64,000 nt of DNA, taken from Saprospiraceae bacterium (GTDB lineage: Bacteria; Bacteroidota; Bacteroidia; Chitinophagales; Saprospiraceae). Where the stretch lies: positions 110,736 to 174,735 of the forward strand of contig JADKCF010000007.1 in the NCBI GenBank assembly GCA_016714765.1, in the 5' to 3' direction. The translations under genes were made by a program, and so were the position numbers. Positions 40,309-49,319 of this stretch are shown here, in pieces; positions within the stretch are counted from its first letter, which is position 1; each line of letters opens with the position of its first letter. Under the pieces are notes generated by a model. The model did no database searches and was not told the origin of the DNA. It worked only from the letters and a program-made list of their open reading frames with translations.

Positions 40309-40316
40309 CAAAAATA
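40309..40316 (-). promoter_or_regulatory. Putative -7 box of the OmpA/TSP3 gene
   Basis: The minus strand reads TATTTTTG (TAnnTTTG) 41 bases before ATG 40268. Its position inside the longer open frame (to 40319) supports the shorter start. Confidence 0.5.
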
Positions 40317-40319
40317 CAT

Positions 40320-40707
40320 ATTATTTTATTATAATATATAAAAGTGCCGCTAAATATTAATATTCTAACCATTATGTCCTAAAATAGACTACTTTGATAG
40401 TCGCTGGAAATGGTAATATATTAAAATAAATAAACATGAGGGATGTGTAAAAAAAAAGAATACCACCTCCGTAGTGGTAAACAAATGTTTTCAATTCATG
40501 GAATTGTAACAGGACTGTCAAATGTATTGTTGCAAATTTACATAAAATATAGGTTTAACATTCATTATTTCCATTTAAATTGCTTTTACAAAGCCAAAAA
40601 ACATCCAATACTAGTTTTTGGGGGGCATTGACCCAAATTTTAATATTAATTTATTATTAAGTTGACACTAGAACGTACAATAACTTTAATTGCTCAAAGA
40701 AAATATC
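40320..40707. other. Non-coding gap, 388 bases
   Basis: No convincing gene. A 62-codon open frame at 40443-40631 has no protein-like features. A small hairpin TACCAC-CTCCGTA-GTGGTA occurs at 40461-40479, and the rest is AT-rich. The end runs into the DUF47 promoter box. Confidence 0.6.
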
Positions 40708-40715
40708 TACATTTG
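40708..40715 (+). promoter_or_regulatory. Putative -7 box of the DUF47-PiT operon
   Basis: TACATTTG (TAnnTTTG), 23 bases before ATG 40738. It shows that the longer open frame starting at 40690 is not the natural start. Confidence 0.55.
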
Positions 40716-40737
40716 CGCACCAAAACTAAAAAATCTT

Positions 40738-41385
40738 ATGTCAATTAATAATCTCATCAGAATATTCCTTCCGAAAGATAAGGTATTTTACGATATATTC
40801 GAAAACATAGCAGTCAATCTCAAGGAAATGGGGTCCACACTTAAAAAAGCTTTCAACGAAAATGACCCCGTAAAAAGACGAAGTTTATTGGAATCCATTG
40901 AAGACGGTGAACATAAAAATGATGAGTTTACTCACCAGATTTTTGTAGAATTGGGCAAAAACTTTATTACCCCATTTGATAGGGAAGATATCCATTATCT
41001 GGCAACCTCGCTTGACGATATTGCAGACTATATGTTTGCTTCGTCCAAAAAAGTTATCAATTACAATATCACAGATAATGATGATTATATGAAGCAATTG
41101 GCCGAAGTGAATCAAAAATCCATTAAAATTCTAACCGATGCGGTATCAAAACTGCGCAATATGAAAAACATAAGTCAAATAAAGCAAGATTGTGTTCTGA
41201 TCAATAGCCTGGAGAATGATGCAGATGACATCCTGGATGCTGCCATCATCAATTTATTCAGTAATGTAGCCGACCCCATCCAGATCATCAAACTCAAAGA
41301 TGTATACGAAGACCTCGAAGTTATATCAGATAAATGTGAAGATGCGTCCAACGTCATTGAGTCCATTATTATCAAATATACATAA
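40738..41385 (+). CDS. DUF47-family PhoU-like phosphate-transport regulator
   Basis: 215 aa starting MSINNLIRIFLPKDKVFYDI. All-helical PhoU-like fold with the DUF47 marks: FYDIFENIAVNLKEMG, EDGEHKNDEFTHQIFVEL, FITPFDREDIHYLATSLDDIADYM, and EVISDKCEDASNVIESIIIK at the end. DUF47 proteins are regulatory partners of PiT permeases. The pit gene starts 44 bases downstream, so this pair is an operon for low-affinity phosphate uptake. Confidence 0.92.
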   Translation: MSINNLIRIFLPKDKVFYDIFENIAVNLKEMGSTLKKAFNENDPVKRRSLLESIEDGEHKNDEFTHQIFVELGKNFITPFDREDIHYLATSLDDIADYMFASSKKVINYNITDNDDYMKQLAEVNQKSIKILTDAVSKLRNMKNISQIKQDCVLINSLENDADDILDAAIINLFSNVADPIQIIKLKDVYEDLEVISDKCEDASNVIESIIIKYT

Positions 41386-41429
41386 TTAAATTCCGGAAGG
41401 GTCATTTAAATTTACAAATAAAAAGGCAT

Positions 41430-42656
41430 ATGACTTTATTAATTGTTATTATAGCTTTAGCCTTGATATTTGACTATATCAATGGGTTTCATGATGCTGC
41501 CAATTCCATTGCCACTGTAGTATCCACAAAGGTACTAACCCCTTTTCAGGCTGTAGTTTGGGCCGCATTTTTCAATTTTGCAGCCTATTTTATTTTCAAA
41601 GACCACGGTGTTGCTAATACCATAGCCAAAACAGTAAATGAAGGAACCAACACAGCAGGTGTACCTTATATCACACTGACAGTCATCCTAGCAGGTTTGA
41701 TAGCAGCCATATTCTGGAATCTGCTGACATGGTGGTTTGGTATACCATCCTCTTCATCACACACGCTAATAGGTGGTTTTGCTGGTGCTGCAATAGCCCA
41801 TACAGGATTTGAATCGATCAACTCCACAAAAATAATAGAAATAGCTAGCTTTATCGTTTTAGCGCCCGCCATAGGTATGTTTATCGCTTTCCTTATATCA
41901 TTGTGGTTCTTGCATTCCTTCAAAAAAAGCATCTTTCCAAAATTCGTTTCTTTGGGTGTGATCGTTGGTATTATTTATTTTCTTTTTCAAACAATAAAAA
42001 CTGACCCAGCCAAACTTAAAGCAGGTTATGAAATTTATTATTTGAATTTGATTTTTGACGGACACAATTTCAAACTTTTTTTATTGGGATTCATTGTCAT
42101 CATAATGGCACTTTTTACGCTATTTCTCAATTCACTGAATTACATGCAATCAGAAAGATGGTTTAAGCGCATGCAGTTGGTTTCTTCAGCCGCATTCAGC
42201 ATAGGTCACGGTGGAAATGATGCCCAAAAGGTAATGGGTATCATCATGGCGGCCATGGTAGCATTTGACCCCAACCGATATACCCTCGAACACATGATAT
42301 GGTGGGTTCCATTGGCATGCTATGCCGCTATAGCCCTAGGCACACTGAGCGGAGGATGGAAGATAATTAAGACTATGGGATCAAAAATCACAAAAGTGAC
42401 ACCATTCGAAGGAGTGGCCGCAGAAACAGCAGGCGCTATCACTCTATTCCTTACTGAGTATCTAAAAATCCCCGTATCCACAACGCATACCATCACGGGA
42501 GCAATCATCGGAGTCGGAGCCACCCGACGGCTATCTGCTGTAAGGTGGGGTGTGACGATAAACCTTTTGTGGGCATGGATTCTTACAATACCGGTTAGTG
42601 GACTGTTTGCTATGTTGTTTTATTTGATATTATCAGGTTTCGGTTTAGAAAAATAA
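41430..42656 (+). CDS. pit: PiT-family inorganic phosphate permease
   Basis: 408 aa with about ten membrane segments. The two inverted PiT signature motifs are present: NGFHDAANSIATVVSTKVLTPFQ (about residues 20-42) and SIGHGGNDAQKVMGIIMAAM (about 256-275), and the paired GIPSSSSHTLIGGFAGA and PVSTTHTITGAIIGVGATRR segments. It moves phosphate (or metal-phosphate) driven by protons or sodium across the inner membrane. Downstream of its DUF47 regulator. Intact. Confidence 0.94.
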   Translation: MTLLIVIIALALIFDYINGFHDAANSIATVVSTKVLTPFQAVVWAAFFNFAAYFIFKDHGVANTIAKTVNEGTNTAGVPYITLTVILAGLIAAIFWNLLTWWFGIPSSSSHTLIGGFAGAAIAHTGFESINSTKIIEIASFIVLAPAIGMFIAFLISLWFLHSFKKSIFPKFVSLGVIVGIIYFLFQTIKTDPAKLKAGYEIYYLNLIFDGHNFKLFLLGFIVIIMALFTLFLNSLNYMQSERWFKRMQLVSSAAFSIGHGGNDAQKVMGIIMAAMVAFDPNRYTLEHMIWWVPLACYAAIALGTLSGGWKIIKTMGSKITKVTPFEGVAAETAGAITLFLTEYLKIPVSTTHTITGAIIGVGATRRLSAVRWGVTINLLWAWILTIPVSGLFAMLFYLILSGFGLEK

Positions 42657-42742
42657 GCCTCCTCTCTCAGCTTATATACTTTAAAGCTTTCCACGCATTA
42701 TCAGATTAAAAAAATAATAATTAAAATTTATCATTTTATTCC

Positions 42743-42772
42743 TTGCACTAAGGATAATTTTGTTTACCTTTG
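42743..42772 (+). promoter_or_regulatory. Promoter of the tRNA-fMet gene
   Basis: TTG (42743-42745), 19 bases, then TACCTTTG (42765-42772): the best -33/-7 match in the window. The tRNA starts 51 bases later. Confidence 0.7.
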
Positions 42773-42822
42773 CAGTCCATTAATAAATTAAGAGATTTAA
42801 TCTTAGCTTTTAATGTCAGGAT

Positions 42823-42895
<73 letters not shown>

Positions 42896-42900
42896 CAATA

Positions 42901-42932
42901 AGCCTTGAAGATAACACTTCAAGGCTTTTTTT
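42901..42932 (+). terminator. Terminator of the tRNA-fMet gene
   Basis: AGCCTTGAAG (42901-42910) pairs perfectly with CTTCAAGGCT (42917-42926), loop ATAACA, followed by TTTTTT. Confidence 0.9.
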
Positions 42933-43064
42933 ATTGTTTAAAAAAATGGGGCAGAATAATTATTTTTATTCACAACGATTTTTTGGTCCTTTCATCCTAT
43001 TTTTCAGTACATCTTCTTATTTTCGCATTTTATTTATCCAAACCAAATTTTAAATACCCTAACA

Positions 43065-44176
43065 ATGATAATCGGAGTTCCAAAAGAAATTAAAACAAAT
43101 GAAAACCGGGTGGCACTCACGCCTGCTGGTGTGATGGAATTTGTAAGACGCGGACATCATGTATACATTCAATCCACAGCCGGAGATGGTTCCGGATTTC
43201 CAAATGAAGAATATATTTCCGCGGGTGCTAAAATTTTGCCCACGATCGAAGAAGTTTATGCTATTGCCGAAATGATTATAAAAGTCAAAGAACCAATAGA
43301 AGCGGAGTACAAGCTGATCAAACCAAATCAATTATTATTTACTTATTTCCATTTTGCTTCATATGAACCACTGACAAAGGCCATGATAGCCAGTAATGCA
43401 ATTTGTCTTGCATACGAAACCGTAGAAGCATCTGACAGGTCTTTGCCACTCCTCGTGCCCATGTCAGAAGTAGCAGGCAGGATGGCTATCCAACAAGGAG
43501 CAAAGTTTCTCGAAAAACCACAGCAAGGTCGCGGCGTACTGCTTGGAGGTGTCCCGGGTGTCCCTCCTGCGAAAGTATTGATTCTAGGTGGTGGAGTAGT
43601 AGGTACTCAAGCCGCTAAAATGGCTGCAGGCTTAGGTGCCATTGTAACGATACTGGATGTAAGTCTGAAAAGACTTAGATACCTTTCTGATGTGATGCCC
43701 GCCAATGTCATAACAATGTATTCTAACGAATATACTATTCGCAGGTTAATCAAAAATCATGACCTCATCGTAGGGGCTGTTTTAATACCGGGAGCAAAAG
43801 CGCCGAATCTGATAACAAGAGAAATGTTAAAAGATATGCGTCCGGTACAGTCATTGTAGATGTGGCTGTAGATCAGGGAGGGTGTATAGAAACCTGCCAC
43901 CCTACAACACATGATAATCCTATCTTTATCATCGACGAAGTGGTGCATTACTGTGTGGCCAATATGCCGGGTGCAGTGCCTTATACTTCCACTATTGCAC
44001 TCACTAACGCTACCTTACCTTATGCTCTGCAACTGGCAGATAATGGATGGAAGGAAGCTTGCAAAACCAATCCTGAGCTAAAACTCGGCTTAAACGTGGT
44101 CAATGGCAAAGTTGTGTACAAAGGTGTTGCTGAAGCATTTGACCTTGAATATACCGAGGTCAATTCTATATTATAA
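43065..44176 (+). CDS. ald: Alanine dehydrogenase, frameshifted
   Basis: About 370 aa: N-terminal MIIGVPKEIKTNENRVALTP, the substrate-binding KVKEPIEAEYKLI (the Lys-Glu pair), Rossmann loop ILGGGVVGTQAAKMA, and GTVIVDVAVDQGGCIETCHP near residue 260. It deaminates L-alanine to pyruvate with NAD. A missing G at 43844-43845 creates an early stop at 43859; adding it gives RPGTVIVDVAVDQGG. Monocistronic, followed by a terminator. Family certainty high; ald is well separated from lysine-dehydrogenase-like relatives by these motifs. Confidence 0.93.
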
Positions 44177-44192
44177 TGATAAGATAAAAGTT

Positions 44193-44232
44193 AAAAAGTC
44201 GTCCGGGATATTCATATCGCTGACGACTTTTT
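44193..44232 (+). terminator. Intrinsic terminator after ald
   Basis: AAAAAGTCGTC pairs with GACGACTTTTTT around a loop of about 16 bases, with a T-run. Confidence 0.8.
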
Positions 44233-44256
44233 TATATCATTTTGCCACATGATGTG

Positions 44257-45554
44257 ATGAAGAAAGACAAAATTAAAACCTACCGGGAAGCATTGGATTT
44301 TATATATGCCAAGTTGCCCATGTTTCAGAGAATAGGGCCTGTGGCATACAAAAAAGACCTTTCCAATACCCTACAGCTCTGCTTAGTAACAGGCAATCCT
44401 CATGAAAAATTAAAAACCATCCACATCGCCGGTACCAATGGTAAAGGTACTACAACTCACATTATAGCAGGAGGTCTGCAGGCACAGGGGTACAAAGTTG
44501 GGGTGTATACATCTCCGCATTACAGGGATTTCAGAGAAAGGATAAAAATTAATGGTGAATATATTTCTAAAAAATTTGTTGTCGATTTTATCAATACATA
44601 CTATAATGAAATCGAAGTAATACAGCCCTCATTTTTCGAAGTGACTGTGGCAATGGCTTTTCTATATTTTGCAGAATCGAAAGTAGATTACGCGGTCATC
44701 GAAACAGGCTTGGGCGGCCGACTTGATTCCACCAATATCATTACACCTATTTTATCAGTTATCACAAATATCAGTTATGACCATCAAAATTTACTGGGTG
44801 ATACGCTACAAGAAATAGCCGGTGAAAAAGCAGGTATTATAAAAAAAGGAGTTCCTGTGATCATTGGTGAAAAGCAGCCAGAAATAATGGATGTATTTGT
44901 CCGGAAATCAGAAAAGAGAATGCCCCTTTAACGTATGCTGAAGATCACATCAGAATTAACAACAAAAGTGGGGATGGATACAAAAATCTGGATGTTTATT
45001 ACCATCAGGATATTTGGCTAAAAAATCTCCAAACCGACCTTTCGGGGCCATTTCAGGAAAAAAATTTGGTGACAGGCTTGTATGCCATCAAAGTATTGGC
45101 CGGCATGATAGATATCCATACAGATAAGCTTACGGAGTTCTTCCCTCACCTAAAACAAAGTACTGTATACCTGGGAAGATGGCAGGTATTGGGAAATAAG
45201 CCGACCATCATTGCAGATAGTGCTCACAATGAGGGAGGATTACGTATAGTACTCAATGAAATAAAAAAACAGCCTTTTCGCAAACTCCATATGGTGATTG
45301 GGTTTGTAAATGACAAATCACTAAACCAGGTTCTTTCTCTTTTTCCTGATACGGCTACATATTATTTTGCAAAAGCCAACATACCCAGAGGTTTGGATGC
45401 TCAAATACTCGCTGACCAGGCCGGATTACATGGGCTTAAAGGACGTACCTACAAAAGTGTAAAAACCGCATTGGCGGCTGCCAGAAAAAAAGCTACAGAA
45501 GAAGATTTTATTTTTATTGGGGGTAGTATTTTTGTTGTAGCCGAGGTGTTATAG
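44257..45554 (+). CDS. folC: Folylpolyglutamate/dihydrofolate synthase, frameshifted
   Basis: About 432 aa from ATG 44257 (MKKDKIKTYREALDF). P-loop GTNGKGTTTHIIAGG, VYTSPHYRDFRERI, ETGLGGRLDSTNI and the C-terminal ADSAHNEGGLRI ligase motif are present. It attaches glutamate to dihydropteroate and to folates. A missing A in AA 44919-44920 ends the first open frame at 44931; the repaired sequence continues RNAPLTYAEDH and rejoins the second open frame, which the gene track would begin only at 45066. Followed 77 bases later by ubiX. Confidence 0.93.
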
Positions 45555-45631
45555 TGAACTTGAATAAGTAAAAAACAAAAAAAAGAAAACCAAATAGTAG
45601 GAAGTCTGTTTAGTACTCAAAATCCGGAAGA

Positions 45632-46201
45632 TTGAAATCAAAAAAAGTTGTCGTAGCCATAGGCGGATCCAGTGGTTCTATATATGCACAAAGATTGTTG
45701 ACGAAACTGGCCGAGGGGAATAAAGACCTGACAGTAGGCATTGTAATGTCAGATAATGCTATTGTCAATTGGGAGATTGAATTAGGTCCCTTCTACAAAG
45801 CAGACTGGCCATTTACATTTTATAGTAAAAACGATTTTAATGCCCCATTTGCTTCAGGTTCAGCCAGATATGGAACAATGATAATTTGTCCTTGCTCTAT
45901 GGGTTTACTAGGTCGGATAGCCCATGGTATATCTGATGATCTTATAACCAGAGCCGCTGATGTCATCCTTAAGGAGCGTAGAAAGTTAATTATCGTTCCG
46001 AGAGAAACACCTTATAATCTGATTCATTTACGCAATATGACTCAATTGACTGAAGCGGGTGCCATCATTTGCCCTGCTACCCCATCATTTTACAGTAGGC
46101 CCACAACGCTAGACCAAATAGCAGATACTGTGGTGGACAGGGTGCTGGATTTAGCCGGAATAGAACACCTTACATACAGATGGGGAGAAAATGATGCCTG
46201 A
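45632..46201 (+). CDS. ubiX: Flavin prenyltransferase UbiX
   Basis: 189 aa, TTG start at 45632. VVVAIGGSSGSIYAQRLLTK is the FMN-binding GASG-type loop; IICPCSMGLLGRIAHGISDDL and PRETPYNLIHLRNM are the family's other conserved blocks. It prenylates FMN to make the prFMN cofactor for UbiD-type decarboxylases, and a UbiD-like gene follows 42 bases later, so the two act together. Confidence 0.95.
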   Translation: MKSKKVVVAIGGSSGSIYAQRLLTKLAEGNKDLTVGIVMSDNAIVNWEIELGPFYKADWPFTFYSKNDFNAPFASGSARYGTMIICPCSMGLLGRIAHGISDDLITRAADVILKERRKLIIVPRETPYNLIHLRNMTQLTEAGAIICPATPSFYSRPTTLDQIADTVVDRVLDLAGIEHLTYRWGENDA

Positions 46202-46243
46202 ATAATATAAAATCTGTCCAATAATAAAATAAATAGAGGAGAT

Positions 46244-48051
46244 ATGTTTCAAAGTATGCAGGATGTAATCAGAGAATTGGATAAAAACCAAATGCTCCTT
46301 AGAATACAGAAAGAGGTCGATCCTGATCTGGAAATGGCAGAAATTCACCGTCAGGTATATGATCAAAAAGGGCCTGCTATTTTGTTTGAGCATGTCAAAG
46401 GCAGCCCATTTCCTGCGCTTTCCAATCTTTATGGAACCATCGACAGGACAGAATTTCTTTTTAGAAAAACATTGCCCAAAATAAAAAAAGTCATTGAACT
46501 CAAAGCTAATCCTGCTTTACTACTCAAGAATCCGCTAAGGTACCTGACTACTCCAATGACAGCATTGTTGGCACTACCCATGAAAAACATAGGCAGAAGT
46601 CCTGTCATGTATGGGCAAACCACCATAGATCAGCTCCCCATGATCAAATCCTGGCCTATGGATGGAGGAGCATTTATAACCCTACCACAAGTATTTACGT
46701 TGCCTCCCGGAAGCCGCAACCCAATGCAATCCAATTTGGGCATGTACAGAATACAATTATCAGGCAATGATTATGAACTTAACAAGGAGATTGGATTGCA
46801 TTATCAGCTACACCGAGGTATAGGTGTACACCATGAAGCCTATAACAGATCCGAAGAACCATTTAGGTGCTCTATTTTTGTAGGAGGGTTACCATCACAT
46901 GCTTTTTCAGCTATCATGCCCATGCCGGAAGGAATCAGTGAACTTACCTTTGCCGGTATGTTGGCAGACAAAAGATTCAGATATACTTTTGATGATGCAG
47001 GACAGTTTATATCTTCTGATGCTGATTTTGTTATAACGGGCACCATTATAAAAAATAAAAAGAAGCCTGAAGGGCCATTTGGCGATCATTTGGGATATTA
47101 CAGCCTTACTCACGATTTTCCGGTCATGAAAGTGGATAAAGTTTACCATCGAAAAAATCCTGTTTGGCACTTTACTGTCGTAGGGCGTCCGCCACAGGAA
47201 GATAGTAGTTTTGGATATCTGATTCATAAGTTGGTTGAAGACCTGAAGGAGCAGGAATTTCCGGGATTAAAAGACATCCACGCTGTAGATGCAGCGGGAG
47301 TTCATCCCTATTGCTTGCCATAGGTCAAGAAAGGTATATGCCTTTCAGAGATCCAAAGCCCGAAGAAATTTTAACTATTGCTAATAGAATCCTGGGCTCG
47401 GGTCAAACTTCTCTGGCAAAATATCTGATTATAGCGGCTTATGGTGATGATAAACAATTGGACACACATAATCTCCCCTATTTTTTCCGACATGTACTGG
47501 AAAGAATTGATTGGACCAGAGACTTGCATTTTCAGACAAAAACTACTATGGATACCCTGGACTATTCAGGTGGCGACTGGAACGGAGGCTCCAAGGTGGT
47601 AATGGCTTGTCGGGGTGAAAAAATAAGGCATTTGGCGGATGAGCTGCCTTTTAAATTACCAACCAACGATTTGATGGAGAATGCAAATGTTATACTTCCC
47701 GGCATTTTAGGTGTTAGCATTTCTCCATTCACAACATATGAAAATGCAGCTAGTGAGTTGAGTACACTTATTTCATATCTGCAAACTCAGGACCTCTCTG
47801 GGTTTCCCCTCATCATTATTTCTGATGATTCTGCATTTACAGCTATGAATACAGACAACTTTGTGTGGGTGACATTTACCAGATCCAATCCCTCACATGA
47901 CATCTACGGAATAGATACATTTACTAGTCATAAACATTGGGGCTGCAGAGGCAGTCTTATCATCGATGCCCGTAAAAAGCCCCACCACGCTCCTGAACTG
48001 GTGATAGACCAACATGTAAGAGAATCAGTAGCAAAGTGGTTGCAAATTTAG
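46244..48051 (+). CDS. UbiD-family prFMN-dependent decarboxylase, frameshifted
   Basis: About 602 aa in two frames. SNLYGTIDRTEFLF, GGAFITLPQVFTLPPGSRNP, LQLHRGIGVHHEAY and the prFMN-binding EGPFGDHLGYYS (E of the UbiD E-R-E set) are family marks. A missing C in CCC 47306-47308 ends the first frame at 47323; repaired it reads HPLLLAIGQERYMPF. The size (about 600 aa) matches the 'menaquinone biosynthesis decarboxylase' sub-family rather than E. coli UbiD (497). Next to ubiX, so a quinone-related or aromatic-acid decarboxylation is likely; the exact substrate is open. Confidence 0.9.
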
Positions 48052-48062
48052 ATGGATGAGCA

Positions 48063-49259
48063 TTAAAATAATCCTGCAATTCCTTTGATGCCCAGCAATA
48101 TTGTGACTAATAGCACTATACAGCCCATCCAGTTCTGCCAACAGGTATTTTTATAAGCCCCCATAACCTTTTGCTGATTCACGACCCAGATTAAAAACAC
48201 GGCAATCAAGGGTAGAAGAAGTCCATTGGCAAACTGGGCTAACTTGATGATTTCGATAGGTTTATAGCCAACAGATGAAAATAAAAATCCTGCAGTAAGT
48301 ATAGATAACCATACCATCCTGAACCTGTAATCTTTGATATCATCTTTCCATCCCATAAGTCCACGTGCTACCATTGCTGCTGCCAAAGGAGCAGTAAGTG
48401 TCGATGTAAAACCTGCAGCAAATATTCCAAATCCAAAAAGAAAACTGCCCCATTTACCGTAAATATTGTCAAAAGAAAGGGCAAGATCACTTATGCTATT
48501 GATACTAGTTCCTGTGGTGGATGCCCCTGTGATGATGATACATGCTGAAATGACTCCTCCAATTAAAATAGCAAAAAAAGTATCTTTTATTACAGCTGAC
48601 AGATCTGATGTATTCTGCCATTTGTTTTTAATAATGGCTGCATGGAGAAAAAGATTATAGGGTACCACCGTAGTGCCTACTAAACCGACTATGGTTAGAA
48701 TACTTCCATCCGGTATCTGAGGGTAAAATAATCCATGCATAATTGACGGCACAGGAGGATGTGTAATGACTGAAGCCGCAATAAAGCAAATACTCATTAA
48801 TCCTACAATGGCAATGAAGAAATTCTCAAGATTTTTATACGAACCGAAATACAATAACAAACCTGAGAGAGAGTATATCACAGTGTTGCATGTAAGCTCA
48901 GATACGGAAGGGCCAAAAATTACTTTCAACCCAATCATGGTTCCGCTGATATTACCTGCTTCATATGCAGCATTTCCCATCAGTATTCCTGTAGCTATAA
49001 GTCCAAAAACCAGGTTTCTGCTTATTTTATTTGTAATCAATGTCCTGATAGCTTCACTCAAACCTGCTTTTGTCACAAGGCCCAGGCGTGCAGACATCTC
49101 TTGTAAAATGATTGTAGCTGCTACACTAAATAATATTGCCCAAAGTAATTGGAAAGTATAACTATTGCCTGCCAGAAGACAAACAGTCACTGTCCCGGGA
49201 CCAATAAATGCAGCTGTCACCAGTATTCCGGGACCGATATTATTCAGGTATTTTCTCAT
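48063..49259 (-). CDS. Nramp-family divalent-metal transporter with divergent motifs
   Basis: 398 aa with 11 membrane segments and the Nramp fold. TM1 reads GPGILVTAAFIGPGTVTVCL and TM6 TVVPYNLFLHAAIIKNKW. In classical Nramp these are DPGN and (A/C)xMPHN; here the Asp/Asn of the TM1 motif are Ile-Gly-Pro-Gly-Thr and the TM6 Met is Val and His Tyr. The fold is clear but the metal site is unlike MntH. Substrate may differ (for example Mg) or the site may be divergent. Converges on ubiD, divergent from the T9SS gene upstream. Confidence 0.85.
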   Translation of the reverse strand: MRKYLNNIGPGILVTAAFIGPGTVTVCLLAGNSYTFQLLWAILFSVAATIILQEMSARLGLVTKAGLSEAIRTLITNKISRNLVFGLIATGILMGNAAYEAGNISGTMIGLKVIFGPSVSELTCNTVIYSLSGLLLYFGSYKNLENFFIAIVGLMSICFIAASVITHPPVPSIMHGLFYPQIPDGSILTIVGLVGTTVVPYNLFLHAAIIKNKWQNTSDLSAVIKDTFFAILIGGVISACIIITGASTTGTSINSISDLALSFDNIYGKWGSFLFGFGIFAAGFTSTLTAPLAAAMVARGLMGWKDDIKDYRFRMVWLSILTAGFLFSSVGYKPIEIIKLAQFANGLLLPLIAVFLIWVVNQQKVMGAYKNTCWQNWMGCIVLLVTILLGIKGIAGLF

Positions 49260-49319
49260 TATAGGTTTATACTAATCCATCCAACAGTTATGTCTAAAAT
49301 GAAGTTTATTATGGATACA

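Noticed and set aside
40443..40631. 62-codon open frame
   Set aside because: AT-rich gap, no recognisable protein feature.
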